Notes: generated by a model from the letters alone, not told the origin. 14,267 nt of DNA from VFJL01 sp043752345 (GCA_043752345.1 JAYUYT010000054.1:1-14267); one strand, 5' to 3'; counted from the first letter of the stretch, positions 7,809 to 14,267 are shown. Program-made: numbers and translations.

Positions 7809-8978
7809 ATGAAAAACCAATTAAGTTTGCTAGGCGCTGCATTGTTGCTGCTGCTCGGTGCTTGCACTACGGTGCCGGTTGTTCCGGAGAAATCTCCGCT
7901 GGTGTCGATTCCACCCGTTGCCATTGCCACGCTCAAAGCAACCGACTGGAGTGCGCTAGCGGGCTGGACGGATGACGATATTCTGCCCGCATGGGATGCA
8001 TTCCTGCGCAGTTGCACCGTGTTAATGAATCGGCCACTGTGGCAGGAAACCTGCACCCAGGCCGCTTCAATGCAACAGCCGGATAGCACCACGCTGCGAC
8101 AATTCTTCGAGAACCGTTTTGTTCCGCATCAGGTAGTGAATGCCGATGGTGGCAGCGATGGCCTGATCACTGGCTATTATGAACCGTTGCTGAAAGGTAG
8201 CCGCAAGCCTTACGGACGTTATCGTTATCCGCTCTATGCCACGCCCGATGAGCTTCTCGTGGTCGATCTGGGTGAACTTTATCCAGAACTCAAGAACATG
8301 CGCTTGCGCGGACGTTTGCAGGGACGCAAGGTGGTGCCTTATTACAGCCGTGCCGAGATCGAAAATGGTATGGGCAAGGGCACAGCAGCGTTACAAGGAC
8401 GCGAGCTTGTATGGGTGGAGGACGCGGTTGAATTATTCTTCCTGCAAATCCAGGGATCTGGCCGGATAGAGCTAGAAAACGGCGAAATCATGCGCATCGG
8501 TTACGCGGAGCAAAACGGCCACCCGTATAAATCCATCGGTAGACTGCTGGTGGAACGCGGTGAGTTGGCGCTGGAGAAAGCTTCCATGCAAGGAATCAAG
8601 GCATGGGGGCAGAAAAATCCGGACAAGCTGAACGAATTGCTGCAGCAAAATCCGAGCTATGTTTTTTTCCGTGAGTTGCCTGCCAACCTGCCGGGGCCGC
8701 TGGGCGCACTCGGCGTGCCTCTGACTGCGGGCAGAAGCCTTGCTATTGATCCTCGCGCCATACCCCAGGGTGCACCGGTATTTCTTGCCACTACTTGGCC
8801 CAACAGCGACAAACAGCTACAACGGCTGATGGTGGCGCAAGATACCGGGGGCGCCATCAAAGGCGGTGTGCGTGCCGATTTCTTCTGGGGCTTTGGCCCG
8901 GAAGCAGGGAATCAGGCGGGGAAAATGAAACAGAGTGGCAAAATGTGGGTGTTAATGCCGAGTGGTTATACCCCATAA
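7809..8978 (+). CDS. mltA: Membrane-bound lytic murein transglycosylase A (lipoprotein)
   Basis: MltA cleaves the MurNAc-GlcNAc glycosidic bond of peptidoglycan, leaving 1,6-anhydro-MurNAc ends, and is anchored in the outer membrane by a lipidated cysteine. The product is 389 residues. A lipoprotein signal ends in the lipobox LGAC, with Cys19 as the acylation site. The MltA domain includes LITGYYEPLLKGSR (about 119-132). The C-terminal 3D domain has AQDTGGAIKG (Asp345) and RADFFWGFG (Asp357), the family's conserved aspartates. The C-terminus KMWVLMP is also typical. ATG 7809 lies directly before the lipoprotein signal; the ribosome binding site is weak. Its 3' end faces dsbC with only 19 bases between the two stops and no obvious terminator hairpin. 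Confidence 0.95.
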   Translation: MKNQLSLLGAALLLLLGACTTVPVVPEKSPLVSIPPVAIATLKATDWSALAGWTDDDILPAWDAFLRSCTVLMNRPLWQETCTQAASMQQPDSTTLRQFFENRFVPHQVVNADGGSDGLITGYYEPLLKGSRKPYGRYRYPLYATPDELLVVDLGELYPELKNMRLRGRLQGRKVVPYYSRAEIENGMGKGTAALQGRELVWVEDAVELFFLQIQGSGRIELENGEIMRIGYAEQNGHPYKSIGRLLVERGELALEKASMQGIKAWGQKNPDKLNELLQQNPSYVFFRELPANLPGPLGALGVPLTAGRSLAIDPRAIPQGAPVFLATTWPNSDKQLQRLMVAQDTGGAIKGGVRADFFWGFGPEAGNQAGKMKQSGKMWVLMPSGYTP

Positions 8979-8997
8979 GTTCGGGTACGCAGTCACT

Positions 8998-9720
8998 TCA
9001 TTTTGCCGGTACGGCGTTCAGCTTCTTCTCGATCATTTCACCGGGTATCATTCCTGGCGCAACCGATCCATCGGCAAAAATCAACGTCGGAGTGCCGCTC
9101 ACACTGTGTTTCTGACCCACCTGAATAAGCGTGGCGATCGGTGTTTCGCAGCTCTTTGCGGTCGGGGCGATGCCTTTCAGCATGAAATCATCCCAAGCTT
9201 TGAGCCGGTCTGCAGAACACCATATTGCTGTAGCTGTCGCGACCGAGCCACTACCCAGCACCGGATAAAGCAGCGTGTAGACAGTGACATCGGTGATCTT
9301 GCTCAGCTCGGTTTCCAAACGCTTGCAATAAGGACAATTCGGATCAGAGAAAACAGCGACCCGGCGCTTGCCGTTGCCCCTGACTGCTTTGATTGCCAAC
9401 TCCAGCGGCAGGGAATCAATGCTTATCCGCCGCGATTCCTTGACCTGTTGCAGGCGCCCATCGGTCAGACTTTGCCCGGTTTTTGGATCAATCACATGGC
9501 CGGAGAAAAAGTAACTCGCCTTCTCGTCGGTATAGAATAGCCCGCCTCCAACCACCACTTCGTATAATCCAAAATACGGAGTTTTCTTCAGACTTTCAAT
9601 CTTGTCGCCAGGGAAGTGGGGTTGCAGCGCCTTTCTCAGCGACGCCTCATCAGCAACAGCCGCACCGGAAAAAAAACATAACAGTGCAAAAGGAAGCAAA
9701 AAACTTAAGCGCATAACCAT
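8998..9720 (-). CDS. dsbC: Thiol:disulfide interchange protein DsbC
   Basis: DsbC is the dimeric periplasmic disulfide isomerase that reshuffles wrong disulfides and is kept reduced by DsbD. The 240-residue product has a signal peptide cleaved near AVA-DE (residue 23), an N-terminal dimerisation domain (about 24-90), a linker helix and a thioredoxin-like domain. The active site CPYC is at 129-132 in FSDPNCPYCKRLE, and the cis-proline is Pro211 in SGTPTLIF. Cys168 and Cys191 match the second, structural disulfide of E. coli DsbC. The active site reads CPYC rather than E. coli CGYC. ATG 9720 is chosen because GGAG sits 5 bases before it; an ATG at 9714 is the alternative. The frame is open further upstream, but that part is not leader-like. 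It lies 65 bases after the ubiquinone hydroxylase gene, same strand. Confidence 0.93.
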   Translation of the reverse strand: MVMRLSFLLPFALLCFFSGAAVADEASLRKALQPHFPGDKIESLKKTPYFGLYEVVVGGGLFYTDEKASYFFSGHVIDPKTGQSLTDGRLQQVKESRRISIDSLPLELAIKAVRGNGKRRVAVFSDPNCPYCKRLETELSKITDVTVYTLLYPVLGSGSVATATAIWCSADRLKAWDDFMLKGIAPTAKSCETPIATLIQVGQKHSVSGTPTLIFADGSVAPGMIPGEMIEKKLNAVPAK

Positions 9721-9785
9721 AATTGCTCCAGTCCAAAAAATATACGATGGCATATTCGTGCTGCCAGATTGCGCCCTTAAAAAAC

Positions 9786-10955
9786 TCAACTCAGCGCATG
9801 CTGCATCAAGCGGTTTTTTATCAGCGGCAACTGGTTGGTGATGCCGAACCCTAAATTGCGCAAACGGGCAAGTGTAGGGTTGGCATTATTGAACAATTTC
9901 TGCAGGCTGTCGGTGGCAAGCTCCATTGCCATGATGTCTTCCTTGCGCGCCCGTTCATAACGACGCAGCAGCAGGTAATCGCCACAATCCGCCTGCAATT
10001 CACGTGCATTGAGAATTGCAGCCAGAGCGCGCGCATCGCGCAAGCCCAGATTCACACCTTGTCCAGCCAGAGGATGGATGCCGTGAGCGGCATCGCCAAT
10101 AAGTGCAAGACGAGGTCGCACCAGTTCTTTTACATGCACGAAATTCAGCGGAAATGCGGCCGGTGGCGTAACAAGCTGCAGTTTACCCAGCGTGTGGCAG
10201 GAAGCTTCAGCAACCTGCCGACACAACTCTGCTTCCGATAAATCGAGCAGCACCTTGGCCTGTTCTTCATTTGCCGACCACACCATCGATACCAGCTTGT
10301 CTGGCAGCGGCAGCAATGCCAACACTCCGTCCCGGCGAAACCACTGGTGGGCAATGTTGCGGTGAGATAACTCTGTACTGAAATTTGCCACCACACCGAT
10401 TTGTTGATAGGAATGCCGTGAAACTTCGATTCCTGCTTGGTTCCGTACCCAGGAATTCAGGCCATCGGCACCGACAATCAATGCGGCCTGCAACACGCTG
10501 CCATCTGCCAATTGCAAATCAACCTGGGATTCGTTCCAGGCGATTGAGGTACATTGTGCAGGACAGAAAATTGTTAGGTCTTTTTCCTGGTGCTTGAGTG
10601 CATTCCACACAGCGGCCTGAAGCTGACGGTTTTCCGCAATGAAAGCAAGCTCCGTCAAACCAGTATCGTAAGCGCTAAAATCAAGCCGTGCGGCGCTGTC
10701 ATCTCCAAATACCACCATCTCGTAAACCGGCGTTATGCGTGTGGTGTCGAGCGCCTGCCATACGCCGAGGGTTTGCAGAAACGCAGCGCTACCGGGGCTG
10801 ATGGCGTAAACTCGGCTATCCCAGCTGGTGTCGGCAGGCAACGGGGCAGTAGGGTGTGACTCCACCAAGGCTATTTTCAAGCCATTGTCTTTGAGCGCGA
10901 GCGCCAGACTCGCTCCCACCAGCCCGCCACCAATAATGACGATATCGAATTTCAT
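9786..10955 (-). CDS. UbiH/UbiF/VisC/COQ6-family FAD-dependent hydroxylase
   Basis: These flavin monooxygenases hydroxylate the aromatic ring during ubiquinone synthesis. The 389-residue product has the N-terminal FAD-binding IIGGGLVGAS, the mid-protein VGADGLNSWVRNQAG (the DG motif for FAD/NAD(P)H) and GDAAHGIHPLAGQGVNLGL near the C-terminal third, the three signatures of the family. Which ring position it acts on (UbiH, UbiF or UbiI type) cannot be decided from sequence alone, so no symbol is given. ATG 10955 opens straight into MKFDIVIIGGG. An in-frame TTG at 10979 would add 8 residues without motif. A TATAAT lies only 6 bases upstream of the ATG, so the message may be leaderless or nearly so. 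dsbC follows downstream on the same strand. Confidence 0.92.
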   Translation of the reverse strand: MKFDIVIIGGGLVGASLALALKDNGLKIALVESHPTAPLPADTSWDSRVYAISPGSAAFLQTLGVWQALDTTRITPVYEMVVFGDDSAARLDFSAYDTGLTELAFIAENRQLQAAVWNALKHQEKDLTIFCPAQCTSIAWNESQVDLQLADGSVLQAALIVGADGLNSWVRNQAGIEVSRHSYQQIGVVANFSTELSHRNIAHQWFRRDGVLALLPLPDKLVSMVWSANEEQAKVLLDLSEAELCRQVAEASCHTLGKLQLVTPPAAFPLNFVHVKELVRPRLALIGDAAHGIHPLAGQGVNLGLRDARALAAILNARELQADCGDYLLLRRYERARKEDIMAMELATDSLQKLFNNANPTLARLRNLGFGITNQLPLIKNRLMQHALS

Positions 10956-10961
10956 TAGTTG

Positions 10962-10967
10962 ATTATA
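10962..10967 (-). promoter_or_regulatory. Candidate -10 box immediately before the ubiquinone hydroxylase gene
   Basis: A perfect TATAAT on the minus strand ends 6 bases before the ATG, so the expected transcription start falls on or next to the start codon. There is no Shine-Dalgarno before the ATG, which fits a leaderless message. No good -35 box is visible. Confidence 0.35.
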
Positions 10968-11113
10968 CAGGCTATACAAGCACTTCGTGTTTGGCGGGAT
11001 GAGGCATTACAACCTTGCTCAATTCAAGGTAAACACAAAAAGTGAACACACATCCATCCATGCGAACCAAGCTGAATAGTTTATTTTGTGTGGCTAAACC
11101 ACGCGCAACCCCT

Positions 11114-11150
11114 TGTCAATATTGACAGAACACACCTACGAAGGCACAAT
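11114..11150 (+). promoter_or_regulatory. tRNA promoter with palindrome over the -35 box
   Basis: A consensus -35 TTGACA (11122-11127) is followed after exactly 17 bases by CACAAT (11145-11150), which matches the -10 consensus at 4 of 6 positions. A GC-rich stretch, GCGGCC, follows directly, as is common in stringently controlled stable-RNA promoters. The -35 box is the right half of a perfect 14-base palindrome TGTCAATATTGACA (11114-11127), a possible operator. The tRNA begins 25 bases after the -10 box. Confidence 0.6.
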
Positions 11151-11174
11151 GCGGCCTCTTCCGTGTACCTGCGT

Positions 11175-11250
11175 GGCGAATTAGCTCAGTGGTTAGAGCA
11201 GCGGAATCATAATCCGTTGGTCCCCAGTTCGAATCTGGGATTCGCTACCA
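11175..11250 (+). tRNA. tRNA with CAU anticodon (elongator Met or lysidine-type Ile2)
   Basis: The 76 bases fold as a complete cloverleaf with encoded CCA. The acceptor arms are GGCGAAT and ATTCGCT, with discriminator A73. The D-arm is AGCTCAGTGGTTAGAGC, the anticodon loop ATCATAA reads CAU, and the T-arm is CCCAG-TTCGAAT-CTGGG. It is not the initiator: the anticodon stem lacks three consecutive G-C pairs, and positions 1 and 72 are G and U rather than an unpaired C-A. The variable loop TGGTC resembles tRNA-Ile2 (read as Ile after lysidine modification by TilS), but elongator Met cannot be excluded. The first acceptor pair is a G-U wobble. A degraded integrase lies 66 bases downstream, so the gene is probably an integration site. 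Confidence 0.95.
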
Positions 11251-11260
11251 TAAATACAAT

Positions 11261-11292
11261 GGGTTAGCGTAAATACTGATCCCTTCTTTTTT
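11261..11292 (+). terminator. Possible rho-independent terminator of the tRNA
   Basis: GGGTTAG pairs with CTGATCCC (one bulge, one G-U) across a short AT-rich loop and is followed by TTCTTTTTT. It begins 11 bases after the encoded CCA. The stem is weak but the T-tract is good. Confidence 0.4.
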
Positions 11293-11315
11293 CCTGATGT
11301 GTCAAAATTGCGCCA

Positions 11316-11405
11316 TCAAGGACATTCGACAAATTCGGAATGCTGCATGAGCTGCGGTTCCGACAGGTGCGCATAGCGCCTCACCATCTCTTCCGACCCC
11401 CATCC
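11316..11405 (-). pseudogene. Degraded tyrosine recombinase (integrase), C-terminal remnant
   Basis: In one minus-strand frame the bases encode GWGSEEMVRRYAHLSEPQL, then a short tail and a stop. The segment GWxSxEMVxRYAHLS is the end of the catalytic domain of phage- and island-type tyrosine integrases; its Tyr would be the nucleophile. Upstream the frame is broken at once by a TGA (11406-11408), where an LQELGGW-like segment would be expected but only LQC-stop-GW is found, consistent with small indels. Farther upstream (11409-11570) no convincing integrase sequence remains; the HxxR box and N-terminal domain are missing. The remnant lies 66 bases from the 3' end of the tRNA, the usual place for a tRNA-targeting integrase. 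The gene is dead. Confidence 0.7.
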
Positions 11406-11550
11406 TCAGCACTGCAACGAGATCAACGATCAACGACTGCTATCGGGAAATATGAACTTCCGTTGCCGACACGAAGTTGCCGGTGGTGCTTTTGGAAAGC
11501 AGACGTTCAATATTTGGCATAACCAGAAGACGGCGACGGAACGCTGTTGG

Positions 11551-11569
11551 CTCTCCAGTTAATGGAGAG
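11551..11569. repeat. Perfect 7-bp inverted repeat (hairpin)
   Basis: CTCTCCA and TGGAGAG flank a 5-base loop, starting 1 base past the stop of the minus-strand ORF fragment. On the minus strand it is not followed by a T-run, so it is not a typical intrinsic terminator. Confidence 0.4.
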
Positions 11570-11570
11570 G

Positions 11571-11867
11571 CTAGTTACCTCCCCCCGTGTCCGCTTCACC
11601 ATCGGCCTTCAGGTCTTTGGGAAGCAGCCACCAGCTACCCTTTCGCTTGCGCACCATGCGCTGGATCGCAAGTTGATCTGGATCGGCATAGTGCTTATCT
11701 CCCGGCGTAGCGGCAACCGTTGGTGCGTCCGTGAACTTGCGGAGGTGCTCCACCAACTTCCTCTCCGCCTCTGGATTTAGCGAAATCTCATTTTCGTCGC
11801 GCTCGCGCCAGCCCGGTGTATGCCTATCCCAGAGGTGAATGAGTAGGTCATTTGGGTCACCAACAGC
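11571..11867 (-). pseudogene. Headless ORF fragment, C-terminal part of an unrecognised protein
   Basis: A 98-codon open frame on the minus strand encodes a hydrophilic sequence with protein-like composition. It starts VGDPNDLLIHLWDRHTPGWR, then contains ADPDQLAIQRMVRKRKGSWW followed by LLPKDLKADG, and ends in a Gly-rich tail. A stop codon (TGA, 11868-11870) lies directly before it. The first possible start is a TTG or GTG about two fifths of the way in, which would cut the sequence mid-segment. I therefore read it as the C-terminal remnant of a larger gene whose 5' part is lost. I do not recognise the family. It lies between the dead integrase and the zinc-ribbon gene, all on the same strand, and is probably cargo or a structural gene of the decayed element. 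Confidence 0.4.
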
Positions 11868-11937
11868 TCAGTAGCCTGTCGCAAAGACTCGGGTCAGGCT
11901 GCGGGCATCTTGGCTTGGGATGCGACTTGAGAGTGAT

Positions 11938-12555
11938 TCATGCTGGAGTAGCTTTGATGTCAGCGAAGAGTGTTTCCAAGCAACGCTTACTTTTGCCCCA
12001 ATCGAACAACTGTCCTTTGATCTTAGTCGCTCCATCGACACGCGTTCCTGCTTCAGTCTGGCGCACGCTTACGTAAAGGGTGCCTTCGAATGACCACATG
12101 TCAGAAGGTAGAGTAGCCTCAAGAAGACAGCCATCTTTGAACTGCTGCACCTGTTGTAATACTTGGCCGTGACGGGCAAGCGAACAAATAGCGGAAACGA
12201 TGACGGTACCGGGAGGACTCAATATGGTCTCCGAGTGTTCATCTCCAGTTTTTACCCCAAGCTGCGCATAGATGGGTTGGACAACCGCCCCGAGTTTCTC
12301 TAGCGATAGGCCTAATGGAATAACCTTATCGGAGAGAGCCAAAAACTCTTCGCCAGAAAGGCATTTCTCTGCCATTGCAGCGTACCTGCTAACCATGTTC
12401 CTTACCTCCGGAATACCAATTAGCTTTTCGTATCGAACTTCCCGTGACCAGTCTTGAGCCATCCCTGCAGACGAGGCTGAAATATCCTTTAAAGGGGCGC
12501 CGCACTTCGAGCATAAATTTCCACTAACTTCCGCACCGCAATTCGAACAAAACAT
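11938..12555 (-). CDS. Zinc-ribbon domain protein of unknown function
   Basis: The 205-residue product begins MFCSNCGAEVSGNLCSKCGA, a compact zinc ribbon with CxxC pairs at residues 3/6 and 15/18. A helical, charged region follows to about residue 80, then a domain of about 110 residues that looks beta-rich (GTVIVSAICSLARHGQVLQQ onward, including DGCLLEATLPSDMWSFEG) and ends in a helix, LFDWGKSKRCLETLFADI. There is no signal peptide or membrane segment, so a cytoplasmic protein is expected. ATG 12555 is preferred over TTG 12561 because AAGGAG lies 9 bases before it. I know similar ribbon-plus-unknown-domain proteins only as uncharacterised. It is intact, unlike both neighbours in the accessory region, and carries its own ribosome binding site. 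Confidence 0.75.
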   Translation of the reverse strand: MFCSNCGAEVSGNLCSKCGAPLKDISASSAGMAQDWSREVRYEKLIGIPEVRNMVSRYAAMAEKCLSGEEFLALSDKVIPLGLSLEKLGAVVQPIYAQLGVKTGDEHSETILSPPGTVIVSAICSLARHGQVLQQVQQFKDGCLLEATLPSDMWSFEGTLYVSVRQTEAGTRVDGATKIKGQLFDWGKSKRCLETLFADIKATPA

Positions 12556-12894
12556 TGTCAATAACTCCTTCGCTTCTCGGTAACCAACTTTGTTATCGGA
12601 ATACAGTTTCGCGCCCTAACTCCAACATCTGTACTCTAATTCGACGTACTGGATAACGCATCCACCGTTTTTATAGCACACGGACGGAAGAAATCAACCT
12701 ATGGCTCGATCTGTGCGTACGCGCGAATGGCTGCTTTGGAGCTAACGCTCCACTGTCTCTTCCTGGCAAATTGTGTTGAAAAACTCTCTTTTATTTCGAG
12801 CGTGGTGTTGGACTAAGAATTGACTTCGAGGGTTTTTAGCAGATTTCTCTGATCAATTTGGGTGCGGATTGAAAGTTTGTCACCCATCTCGCCC
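12556..12894. other. Intergenic region between zinc-ribbon gene and IS transposase
   Basis: No gene is visible in these 339 bases. They must hold the zinc-ribbon promoter (no good consensus seen) and the left end of the IS element. Two structures stand out. One is a hairpin TGGAGC-TAAC-GCTCCA at 12737-12752. The other is a spaced inverted repeat, AAAAACTCTC (12779-12788) and GAGGGTTTTT (12828-12837). The IS boundary cannot be fixed, because the other end lies outside the window. Confidence 0.5.
12779..12837. repeat. Spaced 10-bp inverted repeat near the IS left end
   Basis: AAAAACTCTC and GAGGGTTTTT pair over all 10 positions, one of them T-G, across 39 bases. The preceding TGTTGAAAAACTC resembles termini seen in IS1182-type elements. 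It may mark the IS end or be a hairpin between the IS and its flank. Confidence 0.3.
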
Positions 12895-14267
12895 TTAAGC
12901 GGGTATCAACTCTCCTCCCTGTGCTATCGGAGCCAACCATTTCGCCATTCGTCGTAAATTCTGTGCCGTTGCCGCCAATAGAAACTCATCCTGTGCACCA
13001 CTGAGTCCGCGTAATCGCAATCGATCAAGTTTCAGGATGCGTTTCATGTGCGCAAACAGCATCTCCACTTTCTTTCTGTCCTTGCGTGATTGTTGGTAGG
13101 CAGCAGTCTTGGCGATGTCGCGTGCCACATCGCGCGCACTTTCATGAATGCTGCGAGCGATCTTGCGAAATGGAGTGTTCGGGCAGCAACGATCTTTCAT
13201 CGAACAGCCTGCACAGTCTGGCTGGCTTGACCGGTAGATAATGGTATCGGCTTTCGTAATGTACGAGCGGGGGTTCTTGAGTGGCCGCCAGTTACTGCGC
13301 AGCGCATGGCCCTCAGGACATCGATATTCGTTGGCCTTCGCATTCCATTGGAAATCGCTACGCGAAAGGGTATCGTCATCACGCTCCGTCTTATCCCAAA
13401 CGGGCACATGGGGTGCAATCCCTTTGTCATTGACCATCCAGTCCAGCATGGACGCAGTACCATAGGCCGTATCTCCCACCAAGCGCTCAGGTTTCATGTC
13501 GAACCGATCTTCCACGCGGTCAACCATGGTCTTGGTCGAATTCACTTCGTCCGTACGGTAGGCTGGAGTGGCTTCCGCATCAATGATGATGCCGGCCTTT
13601 AGATCGATCAGATAGTTGGTCGAGTAAGCATAGAAAGCCGGGCCTCCCGGCGCACCAGTCAAGCGTGCCGCCGGGTCAGTCGGTGAGATTGATTGGGTAA
13701 GGTGCCGGTAGGATTGTTTTCATCCAGGGCGATCAGATACTCGCGTACTGCACGCGGTGAGGTTACCGGGTTGCCCCAGTCGATAAATTCATCGCCGGAC
13801 ATGCTGCGCCAGACGGTTTGCATCAGCCTTGACAATACTGGCATCCACTGCAAAGCCTTCGCCACCTACCAACCCCTCGAACATGCAGCGACGTAGAACC
13901 GTTTCAAACAGATGCCGGAATGTATCGCTATCGCGGAACCGGCCATGACGGTTCTTGGAGAAACTGGAGTGATCCGGTACGGCATCTTCCAGACCAAGTC
14001 GGCAGAACCAGCGATAGGCCAAGTTTAGATGTACTTCTTCACACAGGCGCCGTTCTGAGCGGATGCCAAAACTGTAACCGATGATCAGCATCCGGATCAT
14101 CAGTTCGGGATCAATGGAGGGTCTGCCGGTATGGCTGTAGAACTCGGCCAGGTGTTGGCGCAGGTCACTCAGGTCAAGGAAACGATCAATACCGCGGAGA
14201 AGGTGATTCTGGGGAACGTGCTCTTCAAGGTCAAAAGAGTAGAAAAGGCGCTTTTGCTTATCCGTCT
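12895..14267 (-). pseudogene. IS1182-type DDE transposase, frameshifted twice and cut by window edge
   Basis: About 457 codons of a transposase are present across two reading frames. The N-terminal part (to the window edge) has the conserved SFDLEEHVPQNHLLRGID and GRPSIDPELMIRMLIIGYSF, and the first catalytic Asp in FAVDASIVKADANR. The middle part continues SGDEFIDWGNPVTSPRAVRE in a different frame. The C-terminal part returns to the first frame with the second Asp (LVGDTAYGTA), a Cys-rich insertion (CAGCSMKDRCC) and the last acidic region in KKVEMLFAHMKRILKLDRLR. This arrangement is that of IS1182-family transposases. One shift lies at about 13804-13815, probably one extra base (CGTCTGGCGC where CGTCNGCGC is expected); the other, of opposite sign, lies within about 13682-13712. 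Stops make both necessary. The start codon lies beyond the window. A dead copy is most likely; sequencing error is possible. Confidence 0.85.
12895..14267 (-). mobile_element. Partial insertion sequence, IS1182 family
   Basis: The element is defined by its transposase. Its left end lies somewhere to the left of 12895, probably within 12770-12860. The right end is outside the window, so terminal repeats and the target-site duplication cannot be read. Confidence 0.75.

Noticed and set aside
7670..8092. A 140-codon minus-strand open frame across the rsmA-mltA gap and the mltA 5' end
   Set aside because: It is antisense to the mltA signal and N-terminal region, has no recognisable domain, and its composition follows from the mltA codons; the 33-codon frame in another register looks far more like a protein.
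11340..11780. Several plus-strand frames of 60-77 codons downstream of the tRNA
   Set aside because: They lie opposite the integrase remnant and the better minus-strand fragment, lack ribosome binding sites, and show no domain features.
11551..12752. Integron attC-like sites at the hairpins (GTTAA and CTAAC motifs)
   Set aside because: The paired GTTRRRY and RYYYAAC cores with proper spacing are absent; these are simple short hairpins.
11251..14267. Direct repeat of the tRNA 3' end as an attachment site
   Set aside because: No second copy of the GATTCGCTACCA segment is seen to the window edge; it may lie beyond.
1..14267. CRISPR array, rRNA, riboswitch or toxin-antitoxin pair
   Set aside because: No regularly spaced repeats, rRNA segments, known riboswitch cores or convincing paired small genes were seen on either strand.

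Overview
The window looks like a chromosomal segment of a Gram-negative betaproteobacterium, plausibly of the Nitrosomonadaceae type. This rests on protein flavour and on the lptD-surA-pdxA-rsmA gene order, which is widespread in beta- and gammaproteobacteria; the genus is inference. About 80% of the window is an ordinary envelope and cofactor housekeeping region. The right end, beyond a tRNA gene, is a small decayed accessory region.

Layout. On the minus strand at the left edge are a partial mpl (murein peptide ligase, UUG start) and, upstream of it, a histidine-phosphatase (GpmB-like) gene. A 363-base divergent intergenic region separates these from a plus-strand cluster: lptD (LPS assembly barrel), surA (periplasmic chaperone/PPIase), pdxA (pyridoxine biosynthesis) and rsmA/ksgA (16S rRNA dimethyltransferase). 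An unlisted 33-residue membrane-anchored small ORF lies convergent to rsmA and shares its CTAG stop. mltA (lipoprotein lytic transglycosylase) follows on the plus strand. Then dsbC (disulfide isomerase) and a UbiH/UbiF-family FAD hydroxylase lie on the minus strand.

From about 11.1 kb there is a CAU-anticodon tRNA with a clear promoter whose -35 box sits in a perfect palindrome. Just downstream lie the degraded C-terminus of a tyrosine integrase, a headless ORF fragment, an intact gene for a 205-residue zinc-ribbon protein of unknown function, and an IS1182-type transposase broken by two opposite frameshifts and cut by the window edge. This reads as a decayed tRNA-targeted integrated element.

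Functional theme. Several genes act on the cell envelope and on each other's products. In well-studied relatives SurA chaperones LptD, and DsbC helps LptD reach its correct disulfide pattern. Mpl and MltA act in peptidoglycan recycling and turnover. I do not see convincing evidence for a new multi-gene system. The most useful leads are the decayed island at the tRNA, the small membrane ORF, the repeat-bearing LptD with a reduced cysteine set, and the orphan zinc-ribbon gene.
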